Shown piece by piece: positions 25,299 through 33,340 of a DNA stretch of 64,000 bases. The position numbers and the translations under genes were made by a program. The first letter of the stretch is position 1. Each line of letters opens with the position of its first letter. Below the pieces are notes generated by a model. It saw nothing but the letters and a program-made list of their open reading frames with translations. It was not told where the DNA came from and searched no databases. The DNA comes from Herpetosiphon giganteus (GTDB taxonomy: Bacteria; Chloroflexota; Chloroflexia; Chloroflexales; Herpetosiphonaceae), in contig NZ_JAFBCZ010000006.1 of assembly GCF_016907925.1 (NCBI RefSeq), positions 62,001-126,000 of the forward strand. Direction: 5' to 3'.

Positions 25299-25882
25299 GC
25301 ATTCATCAAAACACTCTAACCAAAAAGACCCGCGGATACGGTTCGACAGCTTCAAAGCTGCACAAATACCTAATTGTTATGCCTAATTCAAGCGGCTGCC
25401 TGCCGAGAAAACCTCGCAGGGGCTGGGCTTGTTAGGGTTACTCGCGGTTGACCTTAAAATTACGGTTATGTCACATCACGCAAGTATGATAACAATGCTT
25501 CAAATTGATAACCGAGCAGCAGATGGGAATTCGTCGGTGATCAGTCACCACCAGCCCGAGCCATGTGCATGTCTTTGTGCGTTTCCCCATAGCGCTGATA
25601 TGCTAGTTGCTAGTTTCGACGCACCACCGACTATTTCCATAGGCCAATCCTACAGTCGATAGCGGTGATCAATTTGGGGTTTGGTTGATTTGTTCAGGTG
25701 CTGTTCCCGCTGAACCGTATCCATACGGGCTACGCTGTTAATATACTTTGCTGGCCCGTTAACTACAAGCGCTTCATCGCTGTTTTACGATGAAGCGCTG
25801 AAAAGGGCAATTTTGGGCTTGATAGCGGTTCGCTTGGTTCAGTTGTGTCAACAATTAATAATGCAAAAATACCTAGGGTCAA
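25299..25882. other. Unexplained 580-base spacer with several hairpins
   Basis: No coding frame with a ribosome site was found. The spacer holds CCTGCCGAG...CTCGCAGG (about 25396-25418), CCGTAT-CC-ATACGG (about 25712-25725) and a perfect 12-base-pair hairpin AGCGCTTCATCG/CGATGAAGCGCT (25768-25799) without a U-tract. AAAATACCTAGG occurs at about 25866-25877 and again at about 25904-25915, across the end of the kinase gene. It contains none of the word-like repeats that fill other long spacers. A non-coding RNA is possible but unproven. Confidence 0.4.
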
Positions 25883-26986
25883 TTATTGAAAAAAGAAAAA
25901 AATACCTAGGACCAAAAAGAAAGTGACAACTGCAATCAAGACGAACTGAATGGTTGTAGTGAATTTTGCCCGAGCCGAGCTAGCAAAATTGCTGCTTGCT
26001 TGGAGTCCGAAGGTTGGCGCTGCTGCGCTTGGCCGATTGATGTCGACTGGGCGGGCTTTTGGTGCGCGCTGTTGCGGCTGGGTAAACTGATCGACGAACA
26101 GATCCTCGGATGGCGCTGGTAAGGGAATGGTAAATTCGCTTGGGATGCGCCGTTGGAGGGCATGTTGCAGCTGGCTCACAAACTCGCCAACTGATTCTTG
26201 GCGTTGCTCAGGCCGTTTGGCTAAGGCGCGTTCGATGACTTGGGCGACTGCTGGTGAGATATTGGGCACAACCTCTTGCAGCGGCGGAATGCGCTCTTGC
26301 AAAATTTTTTGTACTAGCTGTGGCGAGGCAGTATCCGTGCCAAATGGCCGCGAGTTGGTTAGGGTTTCGTAGAGCACCAAGGCCAGCGAATAGAGATCCG
26401 AGCGCGGCGAAGCTGGCACTTCCTGCATAATTTCAGGAGCCATATAGGCGATTGTGCCGGTTACGTTGCCGGTTTTGGTTAGCCGAATGTACTGCGCCGT
26501 GCTGGCGATGCCAAAATCGGCTAAGACAGCTTGGCCATTGCTGCGAAAGAGAATATTGCTCGGTTTAATATCGCGGTGAATAATGCCCTTGCTGTGGGCA
26601 TATTCCAAGGCATAGCCAATATCAATCCCGATTTTAATCACATCTTCGACGGCAAGCGAGCTGGCGATCATGCGCTCCAACAACGAACCATCGTCGATAT
26701 ATTCGAGCGCAATAAAATAGACCTCCTCGTCTAGTTTGGGGTGGGGTACTGCGCCGGTCTCATACGATTGAACGATATGTGGGTGATGTAAAATCCGCAC
26801 AGCATCGGCTTCGTTGAGAAAGCGCGTTAACAGTTCACCGATATGAACGAGCATTGACGGCAAGACTTTGAAGGCTGTTGTACCGAACTGTGGATGTTCA
26901 GCCTTATAAACAATTGCCATGCCGCCTTGCCCGATCTGCTCAGCTAGATGATACTCCCCAAGTTGAAGATTACTTAAGTTTTGCAT
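25883..26986 (-). CDS. Tail-anchored Ser/Thr protein kinase
   Basis: This is a Hanks-type kinase. The start MQNLSNLQLGEYHL has AGGTGG upstream; an ATG 24 bases earlier lacks one. The kinase domain (about 10-265) has IGQGGMAIVYKA (glycine loop), AFKVL (Lys), IIHRDIKPSNI (catalytic loop), DFGIAS, GTIAYMAPEI and PRSDLYSLALVLYE, so it should be active. A disordered linker with Pro and Arg follows, then a single transmembrane helix at the extreme C-terminus (VLIAVVTFFLVLGIFFFFQ) with no outer domain, so it cannot sense external ligand by itself. It is the last gene of the phosphosignalling cluster, 88 bases after the TSP3 kinase. Confidence 0.93.
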   Translation of the reverse strand: MQNLSNLQLGEYHLAEQIGQGGMAIVYKAEHPQFGTTAFKVLPSMLVHIGELLTRFLNEADAVRILHHPHIVQSYETGAVPHPKLDEEVYFIALEYIDDGSLLERMIASSLAVEDVIKIGIDIGYALEYAHSKGIIHRDIKPSNILFRSNGQAVLADFGIASTAQYIRLTKTGNVTGTIAYMAPEIMQEVPASPRSDLYSLALVLYETLTNSRPFGTDTASPQLVQKILQERIPPLQEVVPNISPAVAQVIERALAKRPEQRQESVGEFVSQLQHALQRRIPSEFTIPLPAPSEDLFVDQFTQPQQRAPKARPVDINRPSAAAPTFGLQASSNFASSARAKFTTTIQFVLIAVVTFFLVLGIFFFFQ

Positions 26987-27026
26987 AGAGGGCCACCTAA
27001 TGCTAAACATTGATTGTGATCATAGA

Positions 27027-27052
27027 CAGAGCGCACTGGATTGTGCGCTCTG
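27027..27052. other. Perfect hairpin between the two terminal kinase genes
   Basis: CAGAGCGCAC and GTGCGCTCTG pair perfectly over ten bases around a six-base loop, 22 bases past the TSP3 kinase stop. No U-tract follows on the minus strand. It may be a processing or stability element. Confidence 0.55.
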
Positions 27053-27074
27053 ATCGCGTGATCTCCGACAAACA

Positions 27075-29261
27075 TTATGGATTAATTGGCGGCGCGGTCG
27101 GTGCAGCGGTTGGCCGTGGCGTATTGGTTGGTGGCGGTTTTGGACAACCACCGCGTGATGGATCACCTGGTTCATTCGGACAATTATCGACGTTATCAGG
27201 AATGGTATCGCCGTCTGAGTCAGGAATTGCCGTTGGTGGTGGCGGCTCGGTTGGTGCCGGACAGCCATTATTTGGCCCAGCAACCCCAGGACAGCCATCA
27301 ACATCGTCGGTAAACCCATCGCCATCGCTATCGACTGGCGCTGGGGTATTGGTTGGTGGAACATCGGTTGCTTGGGGCACTGGTGTACTCGATGCCCGAG
27401 GCCGTGCTGTTGGTTGCGGCTGTTGTGGTTGTGGACGCGCCGTTGCTACAACCGCATTCGATGTGGCTGTTGGTTCTGGCGTATTGCTTGGCTCTGGCGT
27501 TGGGCTATTTTCTGGGGTTGGAGCCAAGGTACTGGTTGGTGCGCTTGGATCGACGATGCCGATTGGTTGGGTTCCAACGGGGGTTCCTTGACTGTCGCTA
27601 CCAGTGGTTGCGGTTGCCCCGCCATTGGTATTAACCTGAACCGAATTCGGCGTTCCGGTGCCCGTCGTGTTGTTGGCAGGATTGCTGCCTGATAGAATGT
27701 AGACCCCAATTAACACCAGCCCTAAAATGCCGCCGCCAATGCCAGCAATTAAGGCTTTCTTTTTGTTATTGGGTCGGTTCAGCGCAATTGAGCCTGTGCC
27801 TGCAAAGTTGAGATTTGGCTCTGAGCTAGGGTTAAGACTTTGATTGAAGGCAGTTGCAGGTCGGGCAACCTCAATTGGCCGGGCATTAACCGTACGATTT
27901 GGCCGCGAGCTTGGGCCACGCAGCGGGTTTTGGCCGGTAAGTGGCTGATTGACTCCGGATAATGCTTGATTAACCCCAGATAATGCTTGATTGACCCCAC
28001 TCGGCGCTCCAACTGCTTCCGGCGCATAGATCTGTGTGCCATCGTTTGGCAATGAAGCGTTGACTTGTGAATTTTGGCCTAAGGGTTGGTTGACTCCGCT
28101 GAGTGGTTGATTAACCCCACTCAATGGTTGATTAACCCGACTATTTGCGCCACTTCCTGCTGGTGGTGCATAGATTTGCGTACCTTCGGCGGGCATGGCC
28201 ATATTGGCAGCGCTAGCTGGGCCAGCCATTGGTTGGTTTGGCTGTGAAAGTGGCACATTGGCTGCACTCGCAGCTCCAACCACAGGATTGAAAACTCGGG
28301 TACTGGTTGAATCGCCTTCAGAACTACGTTCATTGCGGCTGCCACCTGGGCGCGCAATTGGGATCATGGGTTTGCCATGCGCATTCAGTGGGGTATCTGG
28401 TTTGGTTGCCGTGCGGCCAAATTTAGCCTGTTTGAGCGCTTCAACGAAATCAGACATGTTTTCGAAGCGGCGTTCAGGATCTTTGGCAGTGGCCCGTTCA
28501 ATAATTTGGGCCATCAGTGGTGGCACATGTGGGGCCAATTCACGCAATGGCGGCAAAGGTGTGCTGATAATTTTGCTTAGCGCAACTGCAATATTGGCAT
28601 GCATATTGGCATAAGGGTTTTTGCCAGCTAAGGCTTCATATAAAATTAAGCCCAGTGCATAAATATCCGAGCGCGCATCAGCACTTTGGCCTTCAGCAAT
28701 TTCTGGTGCTGTATAGGCGACGGTTCCAGCAAAACCGCCAGTTTTGGTCATGCGAGCTTCATTACTTACCAGCGCAATCCCAAAGTCGGCGAGCACCGCA
28801 TGGCCATCGTGGCGAAACAGAATATTGCTGGGTTTAATATCGCGGTGGATAAACTGCTTACGGTGTGCGTAATCTAAGGCTGAACCAATATGCAAACCCA
28901 TCTCAATCGTTGGATTGAGTTGTTGACGGGGTTGCTTCTGTAAGCGTTCGCTGAGTGTGCTACCGCCAATAAATTCCATAGCAATATAATGGATTCGTTG
29001 GCGGGTATTGTTGGGATCAGGAATATCACTGGCTTCATAGAGCTGCACAATATGCGGGTGGTGCAGTTCACGAATCGCCCGTGCTTCGAGCATGAATCGT
29101 CGGAGCGTGTCGGTATCGTGGGCGAAATAAGGCGGCAGCACTTTAAAGGCGACTGAGCCATAGTCGGGATGATGTGCTCGATAGACGAGCGCCATCCCAC
29201 CACGACCTATTTCGTCTTGCAAGGCATACTCGCCCAACTGTGTATGTTCAAACGACTCCAT
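27075..29261 (-). CDS. Ser/Thr protein kinase with extracytoplasmic TSP3 (calcium-type) repeats
   Basis: The 728-residue protein has a Hanks-type kinase domain at about 8-270: IGRGGMALVYRA, VAFKVLPP, FIHRDIKPSNI, DFGIAL, GTVAYTAPEI. A 230-residue linker follows with three-fold LSGVNQPLSGVNQ-type repeats and two AANVPLSQPNQP-like stretches. A transmembrane helix lies at about 510-530 (ALIAGIGGGILGLVLIGVYI). The outer part is a Thr/Pro stalk carrying two thrombospondin type 3 units, DSDGDGFTDDVDGCPGVAG and DSDGDTIPDNVDNCPNEPGD, which in other proteins bind Ca. The same pair occurs in the PP2C phosphatase of this cluster. AGGA precedes the start. Confidence 0.93.
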   Translation of the reverse strand: MESFEHTQLGEYALQDEIGRGGMALVYRAHHPDYGSVAFKVLPPYFAHDTDTLRRFMLEARAIRELHHPHIVQLYEASDIPDPNNTRQRIHYIAMEFIGGSTLSERLQKQPRQQLNPTIEMGLHIGSALDYAHRKQFIHRDIKPSNILFRHDGHAVLADFGIALVSNEARMTKTGGFAGTVAYTAPEIAEGQSADARSDIYALGLILYEALAGKNPYANMHANIAVALSKIISTPLPPLRELAPHVPPLMAQIIERATAKDPERRFENMSDFVEALKQAKFGRTATKPDTPLNAHGKPMIPIARPGGSRNERSSEGDSTSTRVFNPVVGAASAANVPLSQPNQPMAGPASAANMAMPAEGTQIYAPPAGSGANSRVNQPLSGVNQPLSGVNQPLGQNSQVNASLPNDGTQIYAPEAVGAPSGVNQALSGVNQALSGVNQPLTGQNPLRGPSSRPNRTVNARPIEVARPATAFNQSLNPSSEPNLNFAGTGSIALNRPNNKKKALIAGIGGGILGLVLIGVYILSGSNPANNTTGTGTPNSVQVNTNGGATATTGSDSQGTPVGTQPIGIVDPSAPTSTLAPTPENSPTPEPSNTPEPTATSNAVVATARPQPQQPQPTARPRASSTPVPQATDVPPTNTPAPVDSDGDGFTDDVDGCPGVAGPNNGCPAPTEPPPPTAIPDSDGDTIPDNVDNCPNEPGDPSRGGCPKPPPTNTPRPTAAPTAPPINP

Positions 29262-29440
29262 AGCAGCATCCTACAACGAAAACAGCGGCAGACCGCTCTC
29301 TTCAGTACCAAAGATTAACTATTCTCGACAACTTCGTTGCTGCCCCATTATCACACTATTCGCTAGCCTTGACAAGCGCCAGCATAAATGCTATGCGCGG
29401 GTAGGCAACCAACCTCGCTTTGGAGGTCAAGCGTGCTCAA

Positions 29441-30325
29441 TTAGGGTTGATATAAAGCTTTAACCCGATAGACTGGGGTTTTATCGCCGAGTTTAGCAGC
29501 CCAAACCACATTAATCAGATAGGTTGTGTTGGCTGCAATCGGAACATTGCTCAACAACTCAGATGTTTGGCCCGGATTGCCCGATTGCTGATAGACTTGG
29601 AACTGGTTGTTGCCATCGCGATAATATAAATAGAGATTAAAATCGTGTTGATCAGGCGTGATGTTATCAAGTTGGATGGTTACTTTGCCGCCAACTGCGA
29701 CTTTGAATTGGTAATAGTCGAAGTTATTTGGCACTTCATTAATAAAGTCGCTTTCGCACCAACCACCAGACAAGGCAATCACCCCAGCTGTTGTTGAGGC
29801 ATTATTGGCAGGCTCACCAACATGAATACATGATTGAAGGTCGCCGACAACTGGCGCAAACAGTCGGGCGCGCGAGATGCCAATTGTGGTGCGCGCACCG
29901 CCAATCACGCTTACATTGGCCGTTTCTGAACGGAGTTCAACTTGAAAATACTCATACGGTTCAGCAACAGCGTTCGACAAAATCCCAATGTTAATCAAGG
30001 CATAGCGGCGTAAGCCAGTAATGGTTAGTGCATTGCCAGTGCCAGCAGTTGGCGAGTAGTCGCTGCTCGCGATCGCCGTACCATTGAAGGTCTGATAGCG
30101 TAAGTTGAGGCTAATGCTCTCACTCTCAGTTGCACCATACACCATTACTTTGAGCCAAACACTCATTCCTTCAGTTGTCTGAACCGCAGTCCGTTCCCAC
30201 GCTACTGCGATGGCTTGAGGGCTAGCTTCTTCGTTTGCTGGGCTAGCTTCCTCGGCATGAGCAACCGGCAAGGCCATGAGACTAAAGATTATGAGTAGGA
30301 ACAATGACCAACGTTTGTTGTGCAT
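29441..30325 (-). CDS. Secreted Calx-beta-like/PPC-like protein, paralogue 1
   Basis: This has 294 residues with a signal peptide (MHNKRWSLFLLIIFSLMALP). The first domain (about 45-165) has the strand pattern of Calx-beta repeats: TEGMSVWLKVMVYGATES, DYSPTAGTGNALTITG, EYFQVELRSE, TIGISRAR. The second (about 172-294) resembles the bacterial pre-peptidase C-terminal fold: SCIHVGEPANN, GGWCESDF, ITPDQHDFNLYLYYRDG, ANTTYLINVVW. The two Cys may form a disulfide. It has no catalytic domain, unlike most PPC proteins. It is one of four tandem paralogues between the PP2C and TSP3-kinase genes. Domain names are tentative. Confidence 0.8.
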   Translation of the reverse strand: MHNKRWSLFLLIIFSLMALPVAHAEEASPANEEASPQAIAVAWERTAVQTTEGMSVWLKVMVYGATESESISLNLRYQTFNGTAIASSDYSPTAGTGNALTITGLRRYALINIGILSNAVAEPYEYFQVELRSETANVSVIGGARTTIGISRARLFAPVVGDLQSCIHVGEPANNASTTAGVIALSGGWCESDFINEVPNNFDYYQFKVAVGGKVTIQLDNITPDQHDFNLYLYYRDGNNQFQVYQQSGNPGQTSELLSNVPIAANTTYLINVVWAAKLGDKTPVYRVKALYQP

Positions 30326-30376
30326 AACCTAAGAATCCTTGTTGCTAGAATCGGCGGGCGATCGCTGGTTATGAGG

Positions 30377-30416
30377 CTGGCATGGCGCAATGTTTGAAGC
30401 TGTTGCGCCATGCCAG
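30377..30416. other. Perfect 14-base-pair hairpin between paralogues 2 and 1
   Basis: CTGGCATGGCGCAA and TTGCGCCATGCCAG pair without mismatch across a 12-base loop. It starts eight bases past the stop of paralogue 2. No U-run follows on the minus strand, so it differs from the ordinary terminators of this window. Confidence 0.6.
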
Positions 30417-30424
30417 TGAACCCT

Positions 30425-31294
30425 TTATGGCCTAAAGGTCGCGTTTAAACGATAGGTTGGAACTTTACTTCCACTAGAGCTTGCCCAATAGACCCCAATG
30501 AGGTAGTTCGTGTTGGCGGCGATTGGGGCATCGATGATGGTCTCGGCTTGCTGTCCACTATTGACTGATTGAAGATAGGTTTCATACTGACCACTACCAT
30601 TGCGATAGTAGAGATATAAATCAAGATCGTGTTGATCAGGAGTGGTATTTTCAAGCCGAATGGTTAATCGTCCAGTGGTTGATTGGGTTATCCGATAATA
30701 ATCAAGATCGCGAATTTGCTCGCCGCTAAAGTTACTATTGCACCAACCACCACTAGCAGCAATTTCACCTGCTGAGGTTGGGAAATTGTTATTTGGTTCG
30801 ACAACGTGAATACACGATTCGATTGTTCCGACCGCTGGATTCATGGTGCGTGAACGCGCAATGGCGATTGTTACCCGCGCTGGCCCAGAAATAACCGTAC
30901 TTGATGAATCTGAACGCAACTCAACTTGAAACTGTTCAATTGGTTCACTATAGGTATTATTCAGAATATCGATCTTGATGTAGGCAACCCGATTATTGCC
31001 ACTAATCGCCCCTTTAGTACCATCAGGCCAATTGGTTGGCACATAATCATCATTGGGGGTTGCAGAGTTTTGCTGTCCAAACGTTTGGTAGATGAACTTA
31101 AGGTTCACATTTTCGGTAGGTCCAGCCCCAATCACATTAATGCGTAACCAAACATCAATCCCCTCGGCAGTTGAGACAAAGACTCGGTCCCATGCAAGGG
31201 TTGCTGCGGTAGGCACATCAGGACTGGCATAACTGGCTTGGGGCAAAATCCCGTGGATTAGCAACAGCAGAATCAGGATTCTGGCAAATTTCAT
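30425..31294 (-). CDS. Secreted Calx-beta-like/PPC-like protein, paralogue 2
   Basis: This has 289 residues with a signal peptide (MKFARILILLLLIHGILP) and AGGAG before the start. It has the same two-domain plan as its neighbours: AEGIDVWLRINVIGAGPTEN, DDYVPTNWPDGTKGAISG, EQFQVELRSD and TIAIARSR in the first half; SCIHVVEPNNN, GGWCNSNF, NTTPDQHDLDLYLYYRNG and ANTNYLIGVYWAS in the second. It is most like paralogue 3, with which it shares long identical stretches, so this pair looks like the most recent duplication. It is expected outside the membrane. Function unknown. Confidence 0.8.
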   Translation of the reverse strand: MKFARILILLLLIHGILPQASYASPDVPTAATLAWDRVFVSTAEGIDVWLRINVIGAGPTENVNLKFIYQTFGQQNSATPNDDYVPTNWPDGTKGAISGNNRVAYIKIDILNNTYSEPIEQFQVELRSDSSSTVISGPARVTIAIARSRTMNPAVGTIESCIHVVEPNNNFPTSAGEIAASGGWCNSNFSGEQIRDLDYYRITQSTTGRLTIRLENTTPDQHDLDLYLYYRNGSGQYETYLQSVNSGQQAETIIDAPIAANTNYLIGVYWASSSGSKVPTYRLNATFRP

Positions 31295-31374
31295 AATTGC
31301 GATACTCCTACTTATAGACTAACGACGATACGAATCGTAGGTATTATAGAGTGAATCGAACAATACTTTGGTTG

Positions 31375-32232
31375 CTATGGAAAATCGGCTCTTAGCCGAT
31401 AGCTTGGCTCTTTTGAGCCACTTGCGCTCTCCCAATAAACAGAAATCAAGTAGCTCGTATTGGCTGAGATTGGTGCAATAATCAATTCTGCTTGTTGGCC
31501 GGAGTTGGTTGATTGCTGATAAAATTGATATTGACCGTTGCCAGCAAGATAATAGATATATAGTTGGAGATCATGTTGATCGGGAGTCGTATTTTCAAGG
31601 CGAATCGTGACTGTTCCATTGCGGCTTGGCGTTAGACGATAATAATCAACAGCCAGCAGTTGTTCATTTCTAAAATCACTATTACACCAACCGCCATTGG
31701 GCGCAATCACCCCAGCGGTTGTCGCTGTATTGTTTGCTGGTTCGCCGAGGTGGATGCATGATTCTAAATAGCCGACCGCTGGATTCATGATGCGTGAACG
31801 AGCAATGGCAATGGTTGCCCGTGCTGGCCCAGAAATCACCGTGGCTGCGCTATCAGGACGTAGCTCAACTTGAAAAGTTTCGATTGGTTCAGAATAGGTG
31901 TTGGTGAGAATATCGATTTTAATATAGGCAACGCGCTGAAGGCCAGTAATCGTACCTTTGGTGCCATTAGGCCAACCGGTTGGCACATAATCATCGTTGG
32001 GAGTTGCCATTTGACTAAATGCTTGGTAGATGAACCTAAGATTAACTTCTTCGCTAGGCGCAGCGCCAACAACATTAATGCGTAACCAAACATCGATCCC
32101 TTCAGCAGTTGCGACAGATACTTTATCCCAAGCTAAAGTTGCTGCTTGGGGCGTTTTAATGTCAGCATAGCTAGCACTTGGAAACCAACAGAATAGGAAT
32201 AGAAAAAGAGCAGATTTAGAAATTATGCGCAT
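31375..32232 (-). CDS. Secreted Calx-beta-like/PPC-like protein, paralogue 3
   Basis: The start MRIISKSALFLFLFCW gives a signal peptide and has GAGGAGG upstream; the longer frame from 32307 lacks both. The 285-residue protein has AEGIDVWLRINVVGAAPSEE, DDYVPTGWPNGTKGTITG, ETFQVELRPD and ARATIAIARSRIMNPAVG in the first domain, then SCIHLGEPANN, GGWCNSDF, NTTPDQHDLQLYIYYLAG and ANTSYLISVYWESASGSKEP. All of these are shared with paralogues 1 and 2. A possible internal -10 (TATAAT) lies in the gap downstream, before paralogue 2. Confidence 0.8.
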   Translation of the reverse strand: MRIISKSALFLFLFCWFPSASYADIKTPQAATLAWDKVSVATAEGIDVWLRINVVGAAPSEEVNLRFIYQAFSQMATPNDDYVPTGWPNGTKGTITGLQRVAYIKIDILTNTYSEPIETFQVELRPDSAATVISGPARATIAIARSRIMNPAVGYLESCIHLGEPANNTATTAGVIAPNGGWCNSDFRNEQLLAVDYYRLTPSRNGTVTIRLENTTPDQHDLQLYIYYLAGNGQYQFYQQSTNSGQQAELIIAPISANTSYLISVYWESASGSKEPSYRLRADFP

Positions 32233-32291
32233 CGCTGATGAATCCTCCTCACGACTGAATAATCTCCTCGTTGCCACACCTGCTTGTGCAA

Positions 32292-32323
32292 ACAGGAGCC
32301 TGTACAAAAATACAGGCTCCTGT
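32292..32323. other. Perfect 13-base-pair hairpin between paralogues 4 and 3
   Basis: ACAGGAGCCTGTA and TACAGGCTCCTGT pair around a six-base A-rich loop, 12 bases past the stop of paralogue 4. On the minus strand only TTTG follows. It may be a weak terminator or an mRNA-processing site. Confidence 0.6.
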
Positions 32324-32335
32324 TGTAATTAAGTG

Positions 32336-33301
32336 TTATTGCCAGCTGGCGGTTAGCTCATAGGTTGGAATTTTAGCACCTGTTGAAGCTGTCCAATAGA
32401 CTGTAACCAAATAGAGGCCATTATTATTAGTCGTATTGGCGACAATTGGGAAATTAATAATATCATCGATTTGAGTCGGTTGGACTGACCGAGCGACTAC
32501 ATCGTAGCTATTCGTGCTTGGATTATATTTATAGAGATATAAGTCAAGGTCATGTTGATCGGGGGTGGTATTTTTTAAGCGTAGGTTAAGATTCCCACCG
32601 CTAGCTTGGCTAATTCGGTAATAATCAATTGATTGGAGATTCTCTCCATCAAAATCACCATAACATGGCCCGCCTGAGACGGCTAAGAAACCACTTTTTG
32701 CTGGTAGGTTATTATTTGGCTCGCCAACATCTTGGCAGCTTTGGAAGTTGGCAAAAGCGGGATAGAATTTTGTATCTCTGACGATTGTAATCGTTGCGCG
32801 ATTGCCCCGTGATTCAATGGTGCCATTCGAGACGGTTATATCAACAAAGAAGACTTCGTTGCGCTCGTTAATGGTATCGCTAACCGTGCGTAATTGAATA
32901 TACAGCACTTGCGATGTGCCACTGATGTAGCCAGTAATCTGGTTATCGCGCGACTGATTGGTTTGTGGGAGGGTGATTTCGCGATCAAAATCTGCATCGA
33001 TATCAGCCCCATTTGCGGCATTGGTCGTATACAGCTCAATATCAATGCGAATTCCACCAGTGGTATTAATTGGTGTATCAGTGCGCAGCGCGAGCCAAGC
33101 CTCCTTGCCTTCAACCACCTTGACATCAATTGAATCCCATTTAACGACTGGCAAGGCATCAGCAGCGGTTGGTTGTTCAACCACTGCTGGAGCTTGATTA
33201 ACATCAGGCATTGGCTTTGCTGCTTTTTGGGCCAAGCTTGGGCTTGGCAAACTCCCCATGAGGATGAGTAAGCTTATTATGAATAAACGTTTAAGACCCA
33301 T
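32336..33301 (-). CDS. Secreted Calx-beta-like/PPC-like protein, paralogue 4 (most divergent)
   Basis: This has 321 residues with a signal peptide (MGLKRLFIISLLILMGSLP) and AGGAG upstream. After a Pro/Ala-rich segment the first domain reads VVEGKEAWLALRTDTPIN, DADFDREITLP, ITGYISGTSQVLYIQL and EVFFVDITVSNG, closer to textbook Calx-beta than the other three. The second keeps SCQDVGEPNNN, GGPC, NTTPDQHDLDLYLYKYNP and YLVTVYWTASTGAKIPTY. It is the first of the four to be transcribed, 34 bases after the PP2C stop, so it is very likely in the same operon as the phosphatase. Function unknown. Confidence 0.8.
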   Translation of the reverse strand: MGLKRLFIISLLILMGSLPSPSLAQKAAKPMPDVNQAPAVVEQPTAADALPVVKWDSIDVKVVEGKEAWLALRTDTPINTTGGIRIDIELYTTNAANGADIDADFDREITLPQTNQSRDNQITGYISGTSQVLYIQLRTVSDTINERNEVFFVDITVSNGTIESRGNRATITIVRDTKFYPAFANFQSCQDVGEPNNNLPAKSGFLAVSGGPCYGDFDGENLQSIDYYRISQASGGNLNLRLKNTTPDQHDLDLYLYKYNPSTNSYDVVARSVQPTQIDDIINFPIVANTTNNNGLYLVTVYWTASTGAKIPTYELTASWQ

Positions 33302-33340
33302 TAAGCGAACTCCTTACATAACAAATTCTAAACCGCCTTA

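Noticed and set aside
25325..25400. GGTTCGA string as a possible tRNA T-arm
   Set aside because: No acceptor stem, anticodon arm or D-arm can be built around it.
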